Below, one piece after another: positions 44,572 to 54,246 of a stretch of DNA of 64,000 nucleotides; the stretch's first letter is position 1, and every line of letters begins with the position of its first letter. The notes beneath the pieces were generated by a model. That model was not told where the DNA came from. It did no database searches and was given only the letters and a program-made list of their open reading frames with translations. The DNA lies in the NCBI GenBank assembly GCA_031555615.1, contig JAVBUF010000003.1, forward strand, positions 96,442-160,441, in the 5' to 3' direction. The position numbers and the translations under genes are program-made. The DNA comes from UBA935 sp031555615. Lineage in GTDB: Bacteria; Bacillota; Clostridia; Lachnospirales; Lachnospiraceae.

Positions 44572-46311
44572 ATGGAACGCAAAAAATCTTCCATCGGAAT
44601 TCAAAAAAAAATATTGTTGATTACCCTCTCTTTTATTTTGGGGATGTGTATTATCATCACCACTGCCAGTAATTACATATTTCAAAAATATCTCCGGAAC
44701 AGTCTGATCCAATCTACGGAAATTAACCTGCAATTTTTATCGGATAATATCAATAAAAGTATTGAGGGCATCCAGAAAATGGCCCGGTTCTGTCAGACCA
44801 ATACTAATATCGCCGCTTACATAGAAGGCAATCCTGATCCTTCCGCGGTCTTGTCCATTTCCACTCATGACCGCCTGACGGAGGAGTTTAATAACAATAC
44901 TTCCCAGAACTATATGCCCCGGGTGGTGGTAATCTGCGGGGACAATTATCTGCAAGTGGTGTCTGCACCCTTTTCCACCACTACGGATATTGCCGAAGCA
45001 GCTCCCACATTACCCTACTTTGATCTTCTATTAAATGATTCTTCCTATAATTATTCCATCGGTCTGGTTGACGATCCCTTTGCCATGTGGAAGCCCAAAC
45101 CGGTGCTGATGATCATTCGTCCCATTACCTACCGTTATAATTCCGTACAGGGAGGATATGTATTGATCGAAGTATCATCTGATCTTTTCACGGTACCCCT
45201 GAGTAATTATAACGTAGCGGAGGATAGCTGCCTCTTTTTAACACTGGCCGATCATACCTATCTTTTTGCTGACGGAATCCTGACTGAAAGTGATTTTCCC
45301 GCCGAAAACAGCGATAATATCATTGTAACCACCCCCTTATCCATGCCGGACTGCTCCATCAGCCAGATGATCTCTCCTTCGGAGCTGACCAACCAGCAGC
45401 TCATCTACCGCCTGGTTCTGTTCGGCTCCATGATTGCCGTGATCATTGTGGGCATTGCCCTGATGATGATCCTGAACAGCACCATCCATGTGCCGGTGAA
45501 AAAGATCAGAGAACGGATGGATCACATCTCCGCCGGCGATTTCAGCCGGGATACTTCCATCGAATGGGATCACGAGCTGGGAGATATCGGCCGGGGCATC
45601 AATAATCTTTCGGAAAATGTCCTGCACCTGCTGGATAAACGGCTGGAAGATGAAAAGCAAAAAAGAGATCTGGAATACCAGATGCTGCAAAGCCAGATCA
45701 ACCCGCATTTTTTATATAACACCCTTAATTCCATTAAATGGATGGCAACCGCCCAGAATGCCACCGGCATTGCCGAAATGACTCTGGCTCTCTCCCGGCT
45801 GCTGAAAAGTGTTTCCAAAGGTACTACCCTTTTGGTATCTCTCCGGGAGGAGCTTGACCTGCTGAACAATTACTTCACCATTCAGCAATACCGTTACGGC
45901 GGAACCATTTCCCTGACTGTTCAGATAGATTCCCCAGAGCTTTTTGACTGCTCAATCGTTAAATTCACCTTGCAGCCTCTGGTGGAAAACGCCATCTTTC
46001 ACGGTATCGAACCCAAAGGCTGCAGCGGAAATATTACCATTCATGCGGCTTTTTGCGGAACCGATGAATTTACCGTTACCATTACCGATGATGGGGTGGG
46101 GATGTCGGCGGAAACCATCACAAAGGTTTTGAACACTCACCAGGAAACCTCCTCCACCTTTTTTAAAGAAATCGGACTTTATAATGTACATAAACGGATT
46201 CAATATCAATACGGTGAAAAGTACGGCATCTCCATTACCAGTGCCGAAGGGGAATATACCGCTATGACCATCTATCTCCCTGTCACGAAAGGAGGGCCAG
46301 CTGATGTATAA
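44572..46311 (+). CDS. YesM-type sensor histidine kinase of the uronic-acid locus
   Basis: 579 aa. Helix 1 is about residues 12-34 and helix 2 about 280-303, enclosing a roughly 245-residue extracellular sensor of unclear family. HAMP follows (IHVPVKKIRERMDHISAGDF). QINPHFLYNTLNS places the phospho-accepting His at residue 379. ATPase boxes: NAIFHGIEPK, TDDGVGMS, GLYNVHKRI. Its stop overlaps the regulator start by 8 nt. Divergent position suggests that it senses the oligosaccharide imported by the adjacent system. Confidence 0.92.
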   Translation: MERKKSSIGIQKKILLITLSFILGMCIIITTASNYIFQKYLRNSLIQSTEINLQFLSDNINKSIEGIQKMARFCQTNTNIAAYIEGNPDPSAVLSISTHDRLTEEFNNNTSQNYMPRVVVICGDNYLQVVSAPFSTTTDIAEAAPTLPYFDLLLNDSSYNYSIGLVDDPFAMWKPKPVLMIIRPITYRYNSVQGGYVLIEVSSDLFTVPLSNYNVAEDSCLFLTLADHTYLFADGILTESDFPAENSDNIIVTTPLSMPDCSISQMISPSELTNQQLIYRLVLFGSMIAVIIVGIALMMILNSTIHVPVKKIRERMDHISAGDFSRDTSIEWDHELGDIGRGINNLSENVLHLLDKRLEDEKQKRDLEYQMLQSQINPHFLYNTLNSIKWMATAQNATGIAEMTLALSRLLKSVSKGTTLLVSLREELDLLNNYFTIQQYRYGGTISLTVQIDSPELFDCSIVKFTLQPLVENAIFHGIEPKGCSGNITIHAAFCGTDEFTVTITDDGVGMSAETITKVLNTHQETSSTFFKEIGLYNVHKRIQYQYGEKYGISITSAEGEYTAMTIYLPVTKGGPADV

Positions 46312-47905
46312 ATTATTAATTGTGGATGATGAACCGCTGGTACAGGCGGGTATTTCTTCGATGCTGAACTGGAACGAACTGGAAATCGAAATCTGCGGAA
46401 CGGCCATGAACGGTCAGAGTGCTTTGCAGATGATTGACCAGTCGGTTCCCGATATCGTCATCACCGATATCAAAATGCCCATTATGTCCGGTCTTGAGCT
46501 GACCCGTATTTGTTATGAGCGATATGGCAGCAGCCATCCCTCCTTCATTATCCTAACCAGTTACGAAGACTTTCAGATGGTCAAAGAGGCCCTTACTTAC
46601 CAGGTTGCCGATTATCTTGTTAAAATCGAACTGACCCCCGATTCCCTCCGCGCCAGTATCACCAGGGTTCTGCAGATGCGGGCTAAAAATCGCGCTTATA
46701 TAGGGAAAGATAAAGTCCCTTTTTCCAATATTCATTTGTTTTATGATAAGTTTTTTATCCGGCTTCTCAATAATCTGTTTGAGGACAAAGAGCAATTTAC
46801 CCTCCAGGCCAGGGATCTGCACCTGAACTTTACATATTCCGGCTATGTCTGCTGCCACGGCGAAATCATCTGTGACAGCGCTGACACCATGTCCATCGAA
46901 AAACAGGTGAGCCTTTTCGGTTCTACCATGCAGATGCTGAAAGAGATTACCGGCAAGTATCTGCCCTGCTACAGTCTGGCTTTGGATGTGAAACATTTTG
47001 CCATTGTTTTCTGCTACACCCAGGCACCTTCTGATGATTATGAAAATGAGCTCCTTGGCATTTTAAAAAATGTCTTCCGCACCATCCACAATTATTACAA
47101 TGTGGATTTTTACATCGGCACCGGCACCCTGGTAAATGCTCCTTTTGCCATTCACGAGTCCTACCAGTATGCCCGTCAGGCCTTTTGTTATGCCGGCGAG
47201 GAAAATCCCATTTCCTTTATCAGTCACTGCATCCAATCCGACCTGGCTCATTCCTCCTTCCACATGGCTTTATTCAAAGATAATCTGACCAAAGCCTTTG
47301 AGGAATTTGATGCGGATATTCTGTATCAGACCATTACCGAAATCACCGATTTGTTTTCCGCTCATCCCGGTCATCTCCTGCAGGCCATGGACGCTGCCTG
47401 CAACATCCTGTATCTGTCCCTGTCCCTGCTGCCGGGGGGCGAAATGGTCATTTCCGGTATTTTCAGCGACTACCCGGAAAACTACCGTTCCATTTACCGC
47501 CAGACCACCATGGAACAAATCATGGACTGGCTGCATTACTTCCGTGACAGCCTTTGTACTGTCTTTGCGGACCGGAAAAAAGACTACAAAAATCACATTG
47601 TTACCGGCGTCAAGCACCATATTCAGGAGCATCTTTCGGATCGCCTGACTTTAAATGAAGTTGCCGCCGTATTTGGCATCAGCCCCAATTACCTGAGCCA
47701 GCTTTTTAAGAAGTACAGCGACTTCGGTTTTAATGAATATGTAAATACCGAAAAAATAAAAGAAGCCAAACGACTGCTTGCCGAAGATCATTACAAAGTG
47801 TATGAACTGGCAGACATGCTTGGCTTTGAAAGTCCGTTTTATTTCAGTAAAGTTTTTAAAAAAGTGGAGGGTGTTTCGCCTTCGGAATATTTCCGCATAG
47901 ATTAG
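46304..47905 (+). CDS. YesN-type response regulator with AraC DNA-binding domain
   Basis: 533 aa. The receiver domain (1-120) has D8-D9 and phospho-acceptor Asp55 (VITDIKMP). A long middle region follows. Two helix-turn-helix units lie in the last 100 residues (LTLNEVAAVFGISPNYLS and YELADMLGFESPFYFS). Translation is coupled to the kinase by an 8-nt overlap, with AAAGGAGGG before the ATG. It is the expected activator of the divergent transport and enzyme operon. Confidence 0.93.
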   Translation: MYKLLIVDDEPLVQAGISSMLNWNELEIEICGTAMNGQSALQMIDQSVPDIVITDIKMPIMSGLELTRICYERYGSSHPSFIILTSYEDFQMVKEALTYQVADYLVKIELTPDSLRASITRVLQMRAKNRAYIGKDKVPFSNIHLFYDKFFIRLLNNLFEDKEQFTLQARDLHLNFTYSGYVCCHGEIICDSADTMSIEKQVSLFGSTMQMLKEITGKYLPCYSLALDVKHFAIVFCYTQAPSDDYENELLGILKNVFRTIHNYYNVDFYIGTGTLVNAPFAIHESYQYARQAFCYAGEENPISFISHCIQSDLAHSSFHMALFKDNLTKAFEEFDADILYQTITEITDLFSAHPGHLLQAMDAACNILYLSLSLLPGGEMVISGIFSDYPENYRSIYRQTTMEQIMDWLHYFRDSLCTVFADRKKDYKNHIVTGVKHHIQEHLSDRLTLNEVAAVFGISPNYLSQLFKKYSDFGFNEYVNTEKIKEAKRLLAEDHYKVYELADMLGFESPFYFSKVFKKVEGVSPSEYFRID

Positions 47906-48151
47906 CTATTTTCCCAACCAGCTTCTGATTGGGTTTATTTTCTTAGCCTGAGCAATGATTTCCTGCCGGTTGCTGGTCATGTATTCCTGCAGTTCCCACA
48001 CTTCTTCATCGGTAAAGCCTGCGGATTTCTCAATGATACCGTCGGGTACGATTCCTTCCGCAAAATCACTGCCGCGTGAAAAAGACACCCGCACAAAATT
48101 TTTTTCATTCTTTTTCAGTACTCCTGATAATATCATATTAACCGCTTCCAA
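47906..48151 (-). CDS. Small unknown protein downstream of an orphan binding lipoprotein
   Basis: 81 aa, not recognised. The start is TTG at 48151, seven nt after GGAGG; ATG at 48136 is an alternative without a good ribosome site. It is charged, with a helical C-terminal half (FTDEEVWELQEYMTSNRQEIIAQAKK), no membrane helix and no Cys. It lies 13 nt after the binding-protein gene and ends head-on with the regulator gene. A hairpin CCCAACCAG/CTGATTGGG (47919-47939) at its 3' end, followed by TTTATTTT on the plus strand, probably terminates the regulator transcript. Confidence 0.6.
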   Translation of the reverse strand: MEAVNMILSGVLKKNEKNFVRVSFSRGSDFAEGIVPDGIIEKSAGFTDEEVWELQEYMTSNRQEIIAQAKKINPIRSWLGK

Positions 48152-48164
48152 TGTTTGCCCTCCG

Positions 48165-50405
48165 TTATTTCATCTCCTCAATATAAATACGAATCCTGTT
48201 TTCTACTATATCGGCTACTTCCTCGGCTGTCTTAACACCGCTGAAAAAAGCCTGCACTTCGGCCATGGCAATTTGGGTAATCTGTCCATCCCAGATACGT
48301 ATTTTGTCTGCATTTTCCACCAGATTCCTTACTGCCCTGACATCCTCTTCTGTGGCGGCATAAATATCTGTTTCAAAAGAATCGATATATTGGGTTCCCT
48401 TAGGTATTTCTTTCTTATTTCCGTTCTCATCGGTTTCATAGGCCGCTTCCATTGCGCGTTTAAACTGCTTTTCCAAACTGCTCTTACGGATGGGGAAGCG
48501 ATACAGATCCGGCTTTGACTGGAATTCCTCGGACAGCATACTGCTGATCAACTCCCACGCTGCCTCCTTATCCGCACAATTGCTGCTGACTGCTACCACA
48601 ACACCGGAATCAATGAGAGAACCATTGCCATTCTCCGAAGGATATCCCGGAAAGGAAACCCGTTCTCCGAACAGGGCACAATTGGCCTGATAGTCCCCCA
48701 CGCTTTGGATATTAATGGGCAAAAGCTGCATATCCTCTTCCTGTATTCTCCCAGCCAGATCATTATCATAAGGGTAATGGTCAAATTGATCGGCAAAATT
48801 TAACATTTGAATAAACAAATCCCGCCGGAACCCATCTTCACCTGCCGCCCAGTCAACAAGACAGTCCCCATTGGCCATAAGACACAGTTCCATAACCCTT
48901 ACCTGGGATGGTTCTTCAAATACGCCTCCCTGCCACATAAAATCTTCCGCAAACATGATCATTTCATCCAGATTCCATGATCCCCGGTCTCCCAACAGCG
49001 CTTTACTTCCCGCCACGGTCAAAATCCGGTAGTTCAGCGGAATCCCATACAGTCCGCCATCCACTTCATAAGCGCCCAGGATATTTTCCTGGAAGTCGCT
49101 TCGTCTACAGGTTTCATCCTCATCCATATAAGGATACAGGTTCTCCAGGATACCCTTTCGGGCATATAAATCCATGGAAAACCGAACCGGCAGCAACAGG
49201 ATATCCGGGCACTTTCCACTGATGATATCCGCATTCAGCAAAGTATTTCCGGCCTCATAATCCCCTTCCCCATATTCCTTAATCTCAATCCGGTAATCCG
49301 GATTGGATTTACTGTACTGAATAATGGTTTTCTTTAGAGAATTATCAATGGCGGTTGACATTCCCCCAAATATCAAGGTCTTTTTTTCAGGTTTCACCTG
49401 CTCCCCCTTTTTTTTCGGGCGGATCAGGGTAAGCTCATATTTCATTCCGGTTTCCGGATATTCCCGGCTCATCCACAATACGCTTCCATCTGCTAAGGGC
49501 AAAAGCTTCCCGCTATAGTCCGCATACATTTCAAAAGATGTCCACTGAAATTTTTCCTGACAGGTTCGGCTTTGGGTATCATACTCATAAACCCCGCTAT
49601 CCGAAGCCAGAAGGATATCCCCTGCCCCACCGGCCGCAGTCCCTAATGGCAGCCTGACCTGCTGAATTTGATGCTGCGTTCCCAGCTCCCTGGTTTCGGT
49701 ATCTACCTTTGCTATCGTTGTACCCAGGCTGCCATACCAGACCACATAAACCTGGCCCTCACTGCTGCTGCAGATATTGTTAGCATATCCGTCAAGTTCC
49801 ACCCGAAAAAGCATATCACCGCTGGCATCCAGTACAAAAACTTCCTCATTCATGGTGATAAAGGCCCGTCCCTTCTGATCCAGCGTAAATGCTGTGGGAT
49901 AGATGGTTTCCCGGTGTTCAAAATAATGGATAAGAGGCACGGCAAAAAACTGTTGGCCATTTTGGTCCACTTTTTTCCAAAACAGCTCTGTCATGGTAAT
50001 GTTCGCATCTGTTCCTTCAAACTCCCCCACAAGTAGATCCAATGTCCCGTCTGCATTAGGAAATATCTTCAGGATGCTTTCTTTGTTTCCGATCTCATAG
50101 GGTATGACAACCGGATCACTCTGCTCTTCGGTAATGTCCATCCGAAATAATGCGCCGGTTACTGATGCTTCATCGGAATTTTCGTAATAATATGCATCAT
50201 AATATAATGTATTTCCCTGTACCGCCAGCTCATTAATCCATGCATACTCAGGGAGGGCTATTTCTTCCGCAATATAGTCGTTTCCATCATCCTGTACCGC
50301 CTGCCTTTCTTTTGCCGGTAGCTCTTTCACTTTTGTCCCCTGGCTGCAGCCGGTGATTTGGAAGCATATGATGAAAACAAGTATATAGGCTATATTTTTC
50401 TTCAT
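48165..50405 (-). CDS. Large lipoprotein: propeller-like N-terminal half fused to a family-1 solute-binding domain
   Basis: 746 aa from ATG 50405; 22 upstream codons fall outside the signal peptide and are discarded. The lipobox is ITGC (Cys about residue 20). Residues about 50-345 are repeated beta-strand segments of 40-50 residues (LAVQGNTLYYDAYYY, FTLDQKGRAFITMNEEVFVLDASG, SEGQVYVVWYG) that look like a beta-propeller. Residues about 360-746 begin KKTLIFGGMSTAIDNSLKKTIIQYSKSNPDYRI and form a family-1 binding domain. No permease is adjacent, so it may be a surface receptor or serve another importer. Confidence 0.75.
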   Translation of the reverse strand: MKKNIAYILVFIICFQITGCSQGTKVKELPAKERQAVQDDGNDYIAEEIALPEYAWINELAVQGNTLYYDAYYYENSDEASVTGALFRMDITEEQSDPVVIPYEIGNKESILKIFPNADGTLDLLVGEFEGTDANITMTELFWKKVDQNGQQFFAVPLIHYFEHRETIYPTAFTLDQKGRAFITMNEEVFVLDASGDMLFRVELDGYANNICSSSEGQVYVVWYGSLGTTIAKVDTETRELGTQHQIQQVRLPLGTAAGGAGDILLASDSGVYEYDTQSRTCQEKFQWTSFEMYADYSGKLLPLADGSVLWMSREYPETGMKYELTLIRPKKKGEQVKPEKKTLIFGGMSTAIDNSLKKTIIQYSKSNPDYRIEIKEYGEGDYEAGNTLLNADIISGKCPDILLLPVRFSMDLYARKGILENLYPYMDEDETCRRSDFQENILGAYEVDGGLYGIPLNYRILTVAGSKALLGDRGSWNLDEMIMFAEDFMWQGGVFEEPSQVRVMELCLMANGDCLVDWAAGEDGFRRDLFIQMLNFADQFDHYPYDNDLAGRIQEEDMQLLPINIQSVGDYQANCALFGERVSFPGYPSENGNGSLIDSGVVVAVSSNCADKEAAWELISSMLSEEFQSKPDLYRFPIRKSSLEKQFKRAMEAAYETDENGNKKEIPKGTQYIDSFETDIYAATEEDVRAVRNLVENADKIRIWDGQITQIAMAEVQAFFSGVKTAEEVADIVENRIRIYIEEMK

Positions 50406-50436
50406 CCGAGTATTTACCTTATCCTTCGCTATTGGT

Positions 50437-51486
50437 CTATGATTCCAATAATACTTGCCGCATTTCCTCATGCATTTTCCACAATCCGCCTTCCTGATTG
50501 GACAGCAGGTTCAGGGAGATATCCCATTCAGGATAATAGGAAAACATGGCATCCACACCGGCATTAACACCCTCTTTATAAATGCATACAATCCTGCCGT
50601 CTCGCTCCAAAAACTCAAAGGCGTAACCCATTCTCCAAGTACAGCCGCAGGATGCCTCACGGGTAAATTCACAATGGGGCTGTAAAAAAGCCTTTGAAAG
50701 TTCCTGTGAAAGTAAAGTTCCCTTTTGAATAGCCCGCATAAACAGATCCAGATCACCTACCGTTGTATAGGCACCGCCATCCGGTGTACCAATAGGCGGA
50801 TAAGAGTAAATGTTTTTCTTCCATTTAATCAATTCGCCCTTTTCATCTCTGATTGCAAAATACCCCTCCGCTGCTCCGGGACATAATTCATCCTTGGCAT
50901 AAAATGCCGTATGATTCATACCGCAGGGCTTAAAGATTCGTTCGGTTACAAAGCTGCGGTAATCTCTCCCCGTCAGCTTCTCCAGGGCCAGCCCTAACAG
51001 CACAAAAGCGCAGTTATTATACCGGACATTGGTTCCGGCCTTAAAATTTGGCTCTTTACAGGCAAACTGGGGCAGAAAATCTTTGCATTCCCGGATGGAA
51101 TAATTAGGCTTCTCAATAAACAATGCAGAATAGTCCTCACCGGCTTCTTCATCCGCATCGTCGGCAATGCCGGAAGTATGGCTCAGCAGGTGCTCCACCG
51201 TAACATCCGATGGAATCTTAGTTCCGGTGAGGTCAATGATTTCCGTAATCCGATCATTCAGCTTAATCCTGCCTTCTTCTGCCAGTAATAATATAGCGGC
51301 AGCCGTAAAGGTTTTGGTTACTGATGCGGTATCGCACATGGTATTTATGGTATTGGGGATGTTGTAATCCCGATTAGCCAATCCGCTGGCAGCGAAAAAA
51401 ATGATCTCACTGCTGTTCTTTATCAGGCAGGTGCCGGAAAAGAAATCCTTATTGGCTAAAAATATCTGTTCTAATTTTTCTTTCAT
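50437..51486 (-). CDS. Serine hydrolase of the beta-lactamase / penicillin-binding-protein fold
   Basis: 349 aa. Ser55-Val-Thr-Lys58 is the S-x-x-K nucleophile motif and Tyr156-Asn-Asn158 the Y-x-N motif of class C beta-lactamase-like enzymes; LLSHTSGI is also diagnostic. No signal peptide is visible, so a cytoplasmic esterase or peptidase is more likely than antibiotic resistance. GGAGGATAGAAT precedes the ATG. It lies between the ABC-2 operon and the orphan binding lipoprotein; a link to either is unproven. Confidence 0.88.
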   Translation of the reverse strand: MKEKLEQIFLANKDFFSGTCLIKNSSEIIFFAASGLANRDYNIPNTINTMCDTASVTKTFTAAAILLLAEEGRIKLNDRITEIIDLTGTKIPSDVTVEHLLSHTSGIADDADEEAGEDYSALFIEKPNYSIRECKDFLPQFACKEPNFKAGTNVRYNNCAFVLLGLALEKLTGRDYRSFVTERIFKPCGMNHTAFYAKDELCPGAAEGYFAIRDEKGELIKWKKNIYSYPPIGTPDGGAYTTVGDLDLFMRAIQKGTLLSQELSKAFLQPHCEFTREASCGCTWRMGYAFEFLERDGRIVCIYKEGVNAGVDAMFSYYPEWDISLNLLSNQEGGLWKMHEEMRQVLLES

Positions 51487-51551
51487 ATTCTATCCTCCGC
51501 TACACTAATATGATACTGCAATAATTTACACTTGTATATCCCTTTTGCATG

Positions 51552-52352
51552 CTATGAACTGGCACTGTTATAACGTCTGATTCCGCCCCTCCAGACAATA
51601 CATAACAAAACAGTAAATCCCATTACTACCCCAATACCCTGCCCGGCCATTTTTAATGTCATTTCACCGATCAAGCTTTGAACCGGAAGCGTTGCCATTA
51701 TTCCGTAAGGTAAGATAAAGTAGAAAATCACCTTATATACACCATAAAAAGCAATCCCCGGAAGCTTCATGCATAAAGATAAACCGGCCTCTTCCAACTG
51801 CTGCATACTTGCTGTTGACACGATATAAAACGACACCGATCTAATCAGGACTTCCATCTCATAGTAAAATACAGCCATAATAACCAGCCAGAATATATAT
51901 ATCATTACCGTGTAACCGGTTATTTTAACTTCCGATTCCATAATTCCATATAAGATGATGCCAATACTCATAAAAATCAGCGGAATCGAGCCGACGCTTA
52001 CTTTCTCAAAGGTCAGCCGCAGCAATGGACTTACCGGCTTGGATAAATACAGATCCATTTCGCCGCTTTTTACTTTGTCCGGTATACCATTCACACCGAA
52101 AAAGCACAGGGTCATGCTAATGGCATTTAAAAGGGAAAAGGTTCCGATATATAAAATCATTTCGCCGCTTCCCCAGGTTCCCACGGTATCCACATTGGCA
52201 TATACTGCCTTAAAAACCAGTAATTCTACCGCAAACAGGCTGCCGTCAACCAAAAATGGTCCGAAAAAATCCAGCCGGAAAACCATCAATTCCTGAATGC
52301 GTAATCTGATCAATTCACGCAGCACACGTAAATTTTTTCTGATATTTTTCAT
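51552..52352 (-). CDS. ABC-2 family permease (6-TM), second membrane component
   Basis: 266 aa with six helices, similar in plan and length to the permease encoded just upstream. Its ATG overlaps that gene's stop as ATGA. The block GIPDKVKSGEMDLYLSKPVSPLLRL near residue 90 is the cytoplasmic coupling segment characteristic of this ABC-2 branch. With its partner and the DrrA-like ATPase it forms an exporter of unknown substrate. Confidence 0.85.
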   Translation of the reverse strand: MKNIRKNLRVLRELIRLRIQELMVFRLDFFGPFLVDGSLFAVELLVFKAVYANVDTVGTWGSGEMILYIGTFSLLNAISMTLCFFGVNGIPDKVKSGEMDLYLSKPVSPLLRLTFEKVSVGSIPLIFMSIGIILYGIMESEVKITGYTVMIYIFWLVIMAVFYYEMEVLIRSVSFYIVSTASMQQLEEAGLSLCMKLPGIAFYGVYKVIFYFILPYGIMATLPVQSLIGEMTLKMAGQGIGVVMGFTVLLCIVWRGGIRRYNSASS

Positions 52353-53143
52353 ATTCCCACCCCATCATACTCTCTCACATATGTTTCCCAGGTATACTTA
52401 ATCACTATCTGCAGCACAATACACCATCCCGAAAGGATAACAATCCCCCGCAGTGCTTCCTCCTGACAGTAGCCCACCAGTAACATCGATGGCAGGTAGG
52501 TGATGTAGTAAAACGGCAATAATTTCATCACTTGTATAACGACATCGGGAAATAACGCCAAGGGTACAATACTTCCTGTAATCAGCTCAACCAGATTACT
52601 TTTTATCATCAGAAAAGTATCTATGCCCTGATACTTCAGGGTCAATAATCCCAAATAATAATTTAACTGCACCATAAAAAGCATCCCAATAATTATCATT
52701 AAAGCGGCACAAACTATCACCGTAAAACTATCGGTAAATACAAATTGAATCCGGAATATACCCATTCCTATTGCTGCTGCCAACAAATTGAAGAAAAAGT
52801 AAAAGAGCACCTTGCCGCTTTCCATTGCCACAAAATATCCCTGGATATTAACCGGTACGATCATATATTTTGAAAAAGTACCATTTCTGATACGCTGGTT
52901 GATTTCCCAACTGACGCCTGATGACATTTCTAATTGTGATAAAAACGAACTGATTATGTAATAGGACATCATTCCGTAAAAGGAAAATTCTTTAATGGTA
53001 CTTCTTCCGGCAAAAATGATCTTCCAAAGAAGATAGGCAAACAGTATTTTGGTAACGGTGAAAAGCATATTAAAAATCACAGCAGCACGCCATACCAACT
53101 GCACCTTCATATATATTTTTGCTACTTCCCAATATTTACGCAC
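52349..53143 (-). CDS. ABC-2 family permease (6-TM), first membrane component
   Basis: 264 aa, taking a GTG at 53143 that overlaps the ATPase end by 8 nt, with GGGAGTGGGGCCG just before it. The longer open frame to 53224 would add 27 residues from the ATPase coding region. The chosen length matches the 266-aa partner. Six helices; coupling segment INQRIRNGTFSKYMIVPVNIQGYF around residue 80. Confidence 0.82.
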   Translation of the reverse strand: MRKYWEVAKIYMKVQLVWRAAVIFNMLFTVTKILFAYLLWKIIFAGRSTIKEFSFYGMMSYYIISSFLSQLEMSSGVSWEINQRIRNGTFSKYMIVPVNIQGYFVAMESGKVLFYFFFNLLAAAIGMGIFRIQFVFTDSFTVIVCAALMIIIGMLFMVQLNYYLGLLTLKYQGIDTFLMIKSNLVELITGSIVPLALFPDVVIQVMKLLPFYYITYLPSMLLVGYCQEEALRGIVILSGWCIVLQIVIKYTWETYVREYDGVGI

Positions 53144-54131
53144 CGGCCCCACTCCCTTCCTGATAAATCCGCTCAACAACCGTTCCCACCTCTTCTTCCT
53201 CAACGGAAATATCGCTGGGTTCATACTGCATCACTGCCGCTAATAACTCATTTGCTTTATCCTTGGGTACCATCAGGATTTTCTTAAAGGGATTATCCTC
53301 AATGAGTTCCGTTCCCGAAACATCAAACTTCAAGTCCTGAAGCGGCTTGTCAAAGGTAATGGTGATTCTTTTGCTCAATTGATACTTTTCAAATAAATCT
53401 TCGGTGCTTCCATCATAAATCTTCACGCCATGGTTCACCACAATTGATCGCTTACAGAGTGCTTTGATATCCTCCATATAATGAGAGGTCAGGATAATGG
53501 TGGTACCCTTTTCTTCATTTACCTCTCTTAAAAATTTCCGGATCTGCTTTGACGCGATGGCATCCAGCCCGATGGTAGGTTCATCCAGAAAAAGTATTTT
53601 GGGATTGTGCAGCAGGGCAACAATAATCTCCATTTTCATCCGTTCTCCCAGGGAAAGAGTTCTCACCTGCACATCCATTAGTTCCTTTACGCCAAACAGT
53701 TCTGCAAAATACTCTTTATTTGTAATAAACTCTTTTTCCGGGATTTCATAAATTTCCTTAAACAAACGCAGGGTATCATTCACTGTCAGCTCAAAAAACA
53801 ACTGGCTTTTTTGGCCCATGACAACCGCATATTGCTTTTTAAACTCGTTTTTCATTTCATTGGGATAAAATCCCAGTACTTGGATTTCTCCGCCGGATGG
53901 GGCGATGATTCCCGTGAGCATTTTGATCAATGTTGTTTTTCCGGCTCCGTTGGGACCGATAAGCCCGATAAATTCGCCTTCCTCTATGGTAATATCCACC
54001 TCATTTACAGCCCTTTTTTCTTCATATTCTCTTTTCCACAGACCTACGATGCTGCCTTTCAAACCGGCCTGCTTCTTGTATCTTTTAAAGGTTTTTGACA
54101 GGTTCTTTGTTTCTACAATTTTGTTATTCAT
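53136..54131 (-). CDS. ABC-2 exporter ATPase, DrrA-like
   Basis: 331 aa. Walker A GPNGAGKTT (about residues 60-68), signature LSLGERMKMEIIVALL, Walker B ILFLDEPTIGLDA and switch LTSHYM are present. A C-terminal extension of about 90 residues follows, as in drug and polysaccharide exporter ATPases. It is preceded by AAAGGAACTGTAA and by a long leader with a terminator hairpin about 73 nt upstream, suggesting induction by antitermination. Confidence 0.9.
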   Translation of the reverse strand: MNNKIVETKNLSKTFKRYKKQAGLKGSIVGLWKREYEEKRAVNEVDITIEEGEFIGLIGPNGAGKTTLIKMLTGIIAPSGGEIQVLGFYPNEMKNEFKKQYAVVMGQKSQLFFELTVNDTLRLFKEIYEIPEKEFITNKEYFAELFGVKELMDVQVRTLSLGERMKMEIIVALLHNPKILFLDEPTIGLDAIASKQIRKFLREVNEEKGTTIILTSHYMEDIKALCKRSIVVNHGVKIYDGSTEDLFEKYQLSKRITITFDKPLQDLKFDVSGTELIEDNPFKKILMVPKDKANELLAAVMQYEPSDISVEEEEVGTVVERIYQEGSGAGA

Positions 54132-54203
54132 TTACAGTTCCTTTCTGATTGGGGATTACCATACAATACCGTTATTTTTTACACAATATCTCAAAATAGG
54201 CAT

Positions 54204-54246
54204 AAAAAAGCCATAGAGTACCTGCACATGACAAATACTCTATGGC
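54204..54246 (-). terminator. Attenuator-type terminator in the ABC-2 operon leader
   Basis: GCCATAGAGTA and TACTCTATGGC (54210-54220 and 54236-54246) form a perfect 11-bp stem, followed on the minus strand by TTTTTT (54209-54204). No gene lies upstream on this strand, so its only visible role is to stop transcription from the promoter at 54485-54513 before the ABC genes. Confidence 0.78.

Noticed and set aside
50437..51486. Secreted beta-lactamase antibiotic-resistance gene
   Set aside because: SxxK and YxN motifs fit the fold, but there is no signal peptide or lipobox, so drug hydrolysis outside the cell is unlikely.
52349..53224. 291-aa version of the first ABC-2 permease
   Set aside because: The extra N-terminal residues come from the overlapping ATPase coding region; the GTG at 53143 matches the partner's length and has a ribosome site.
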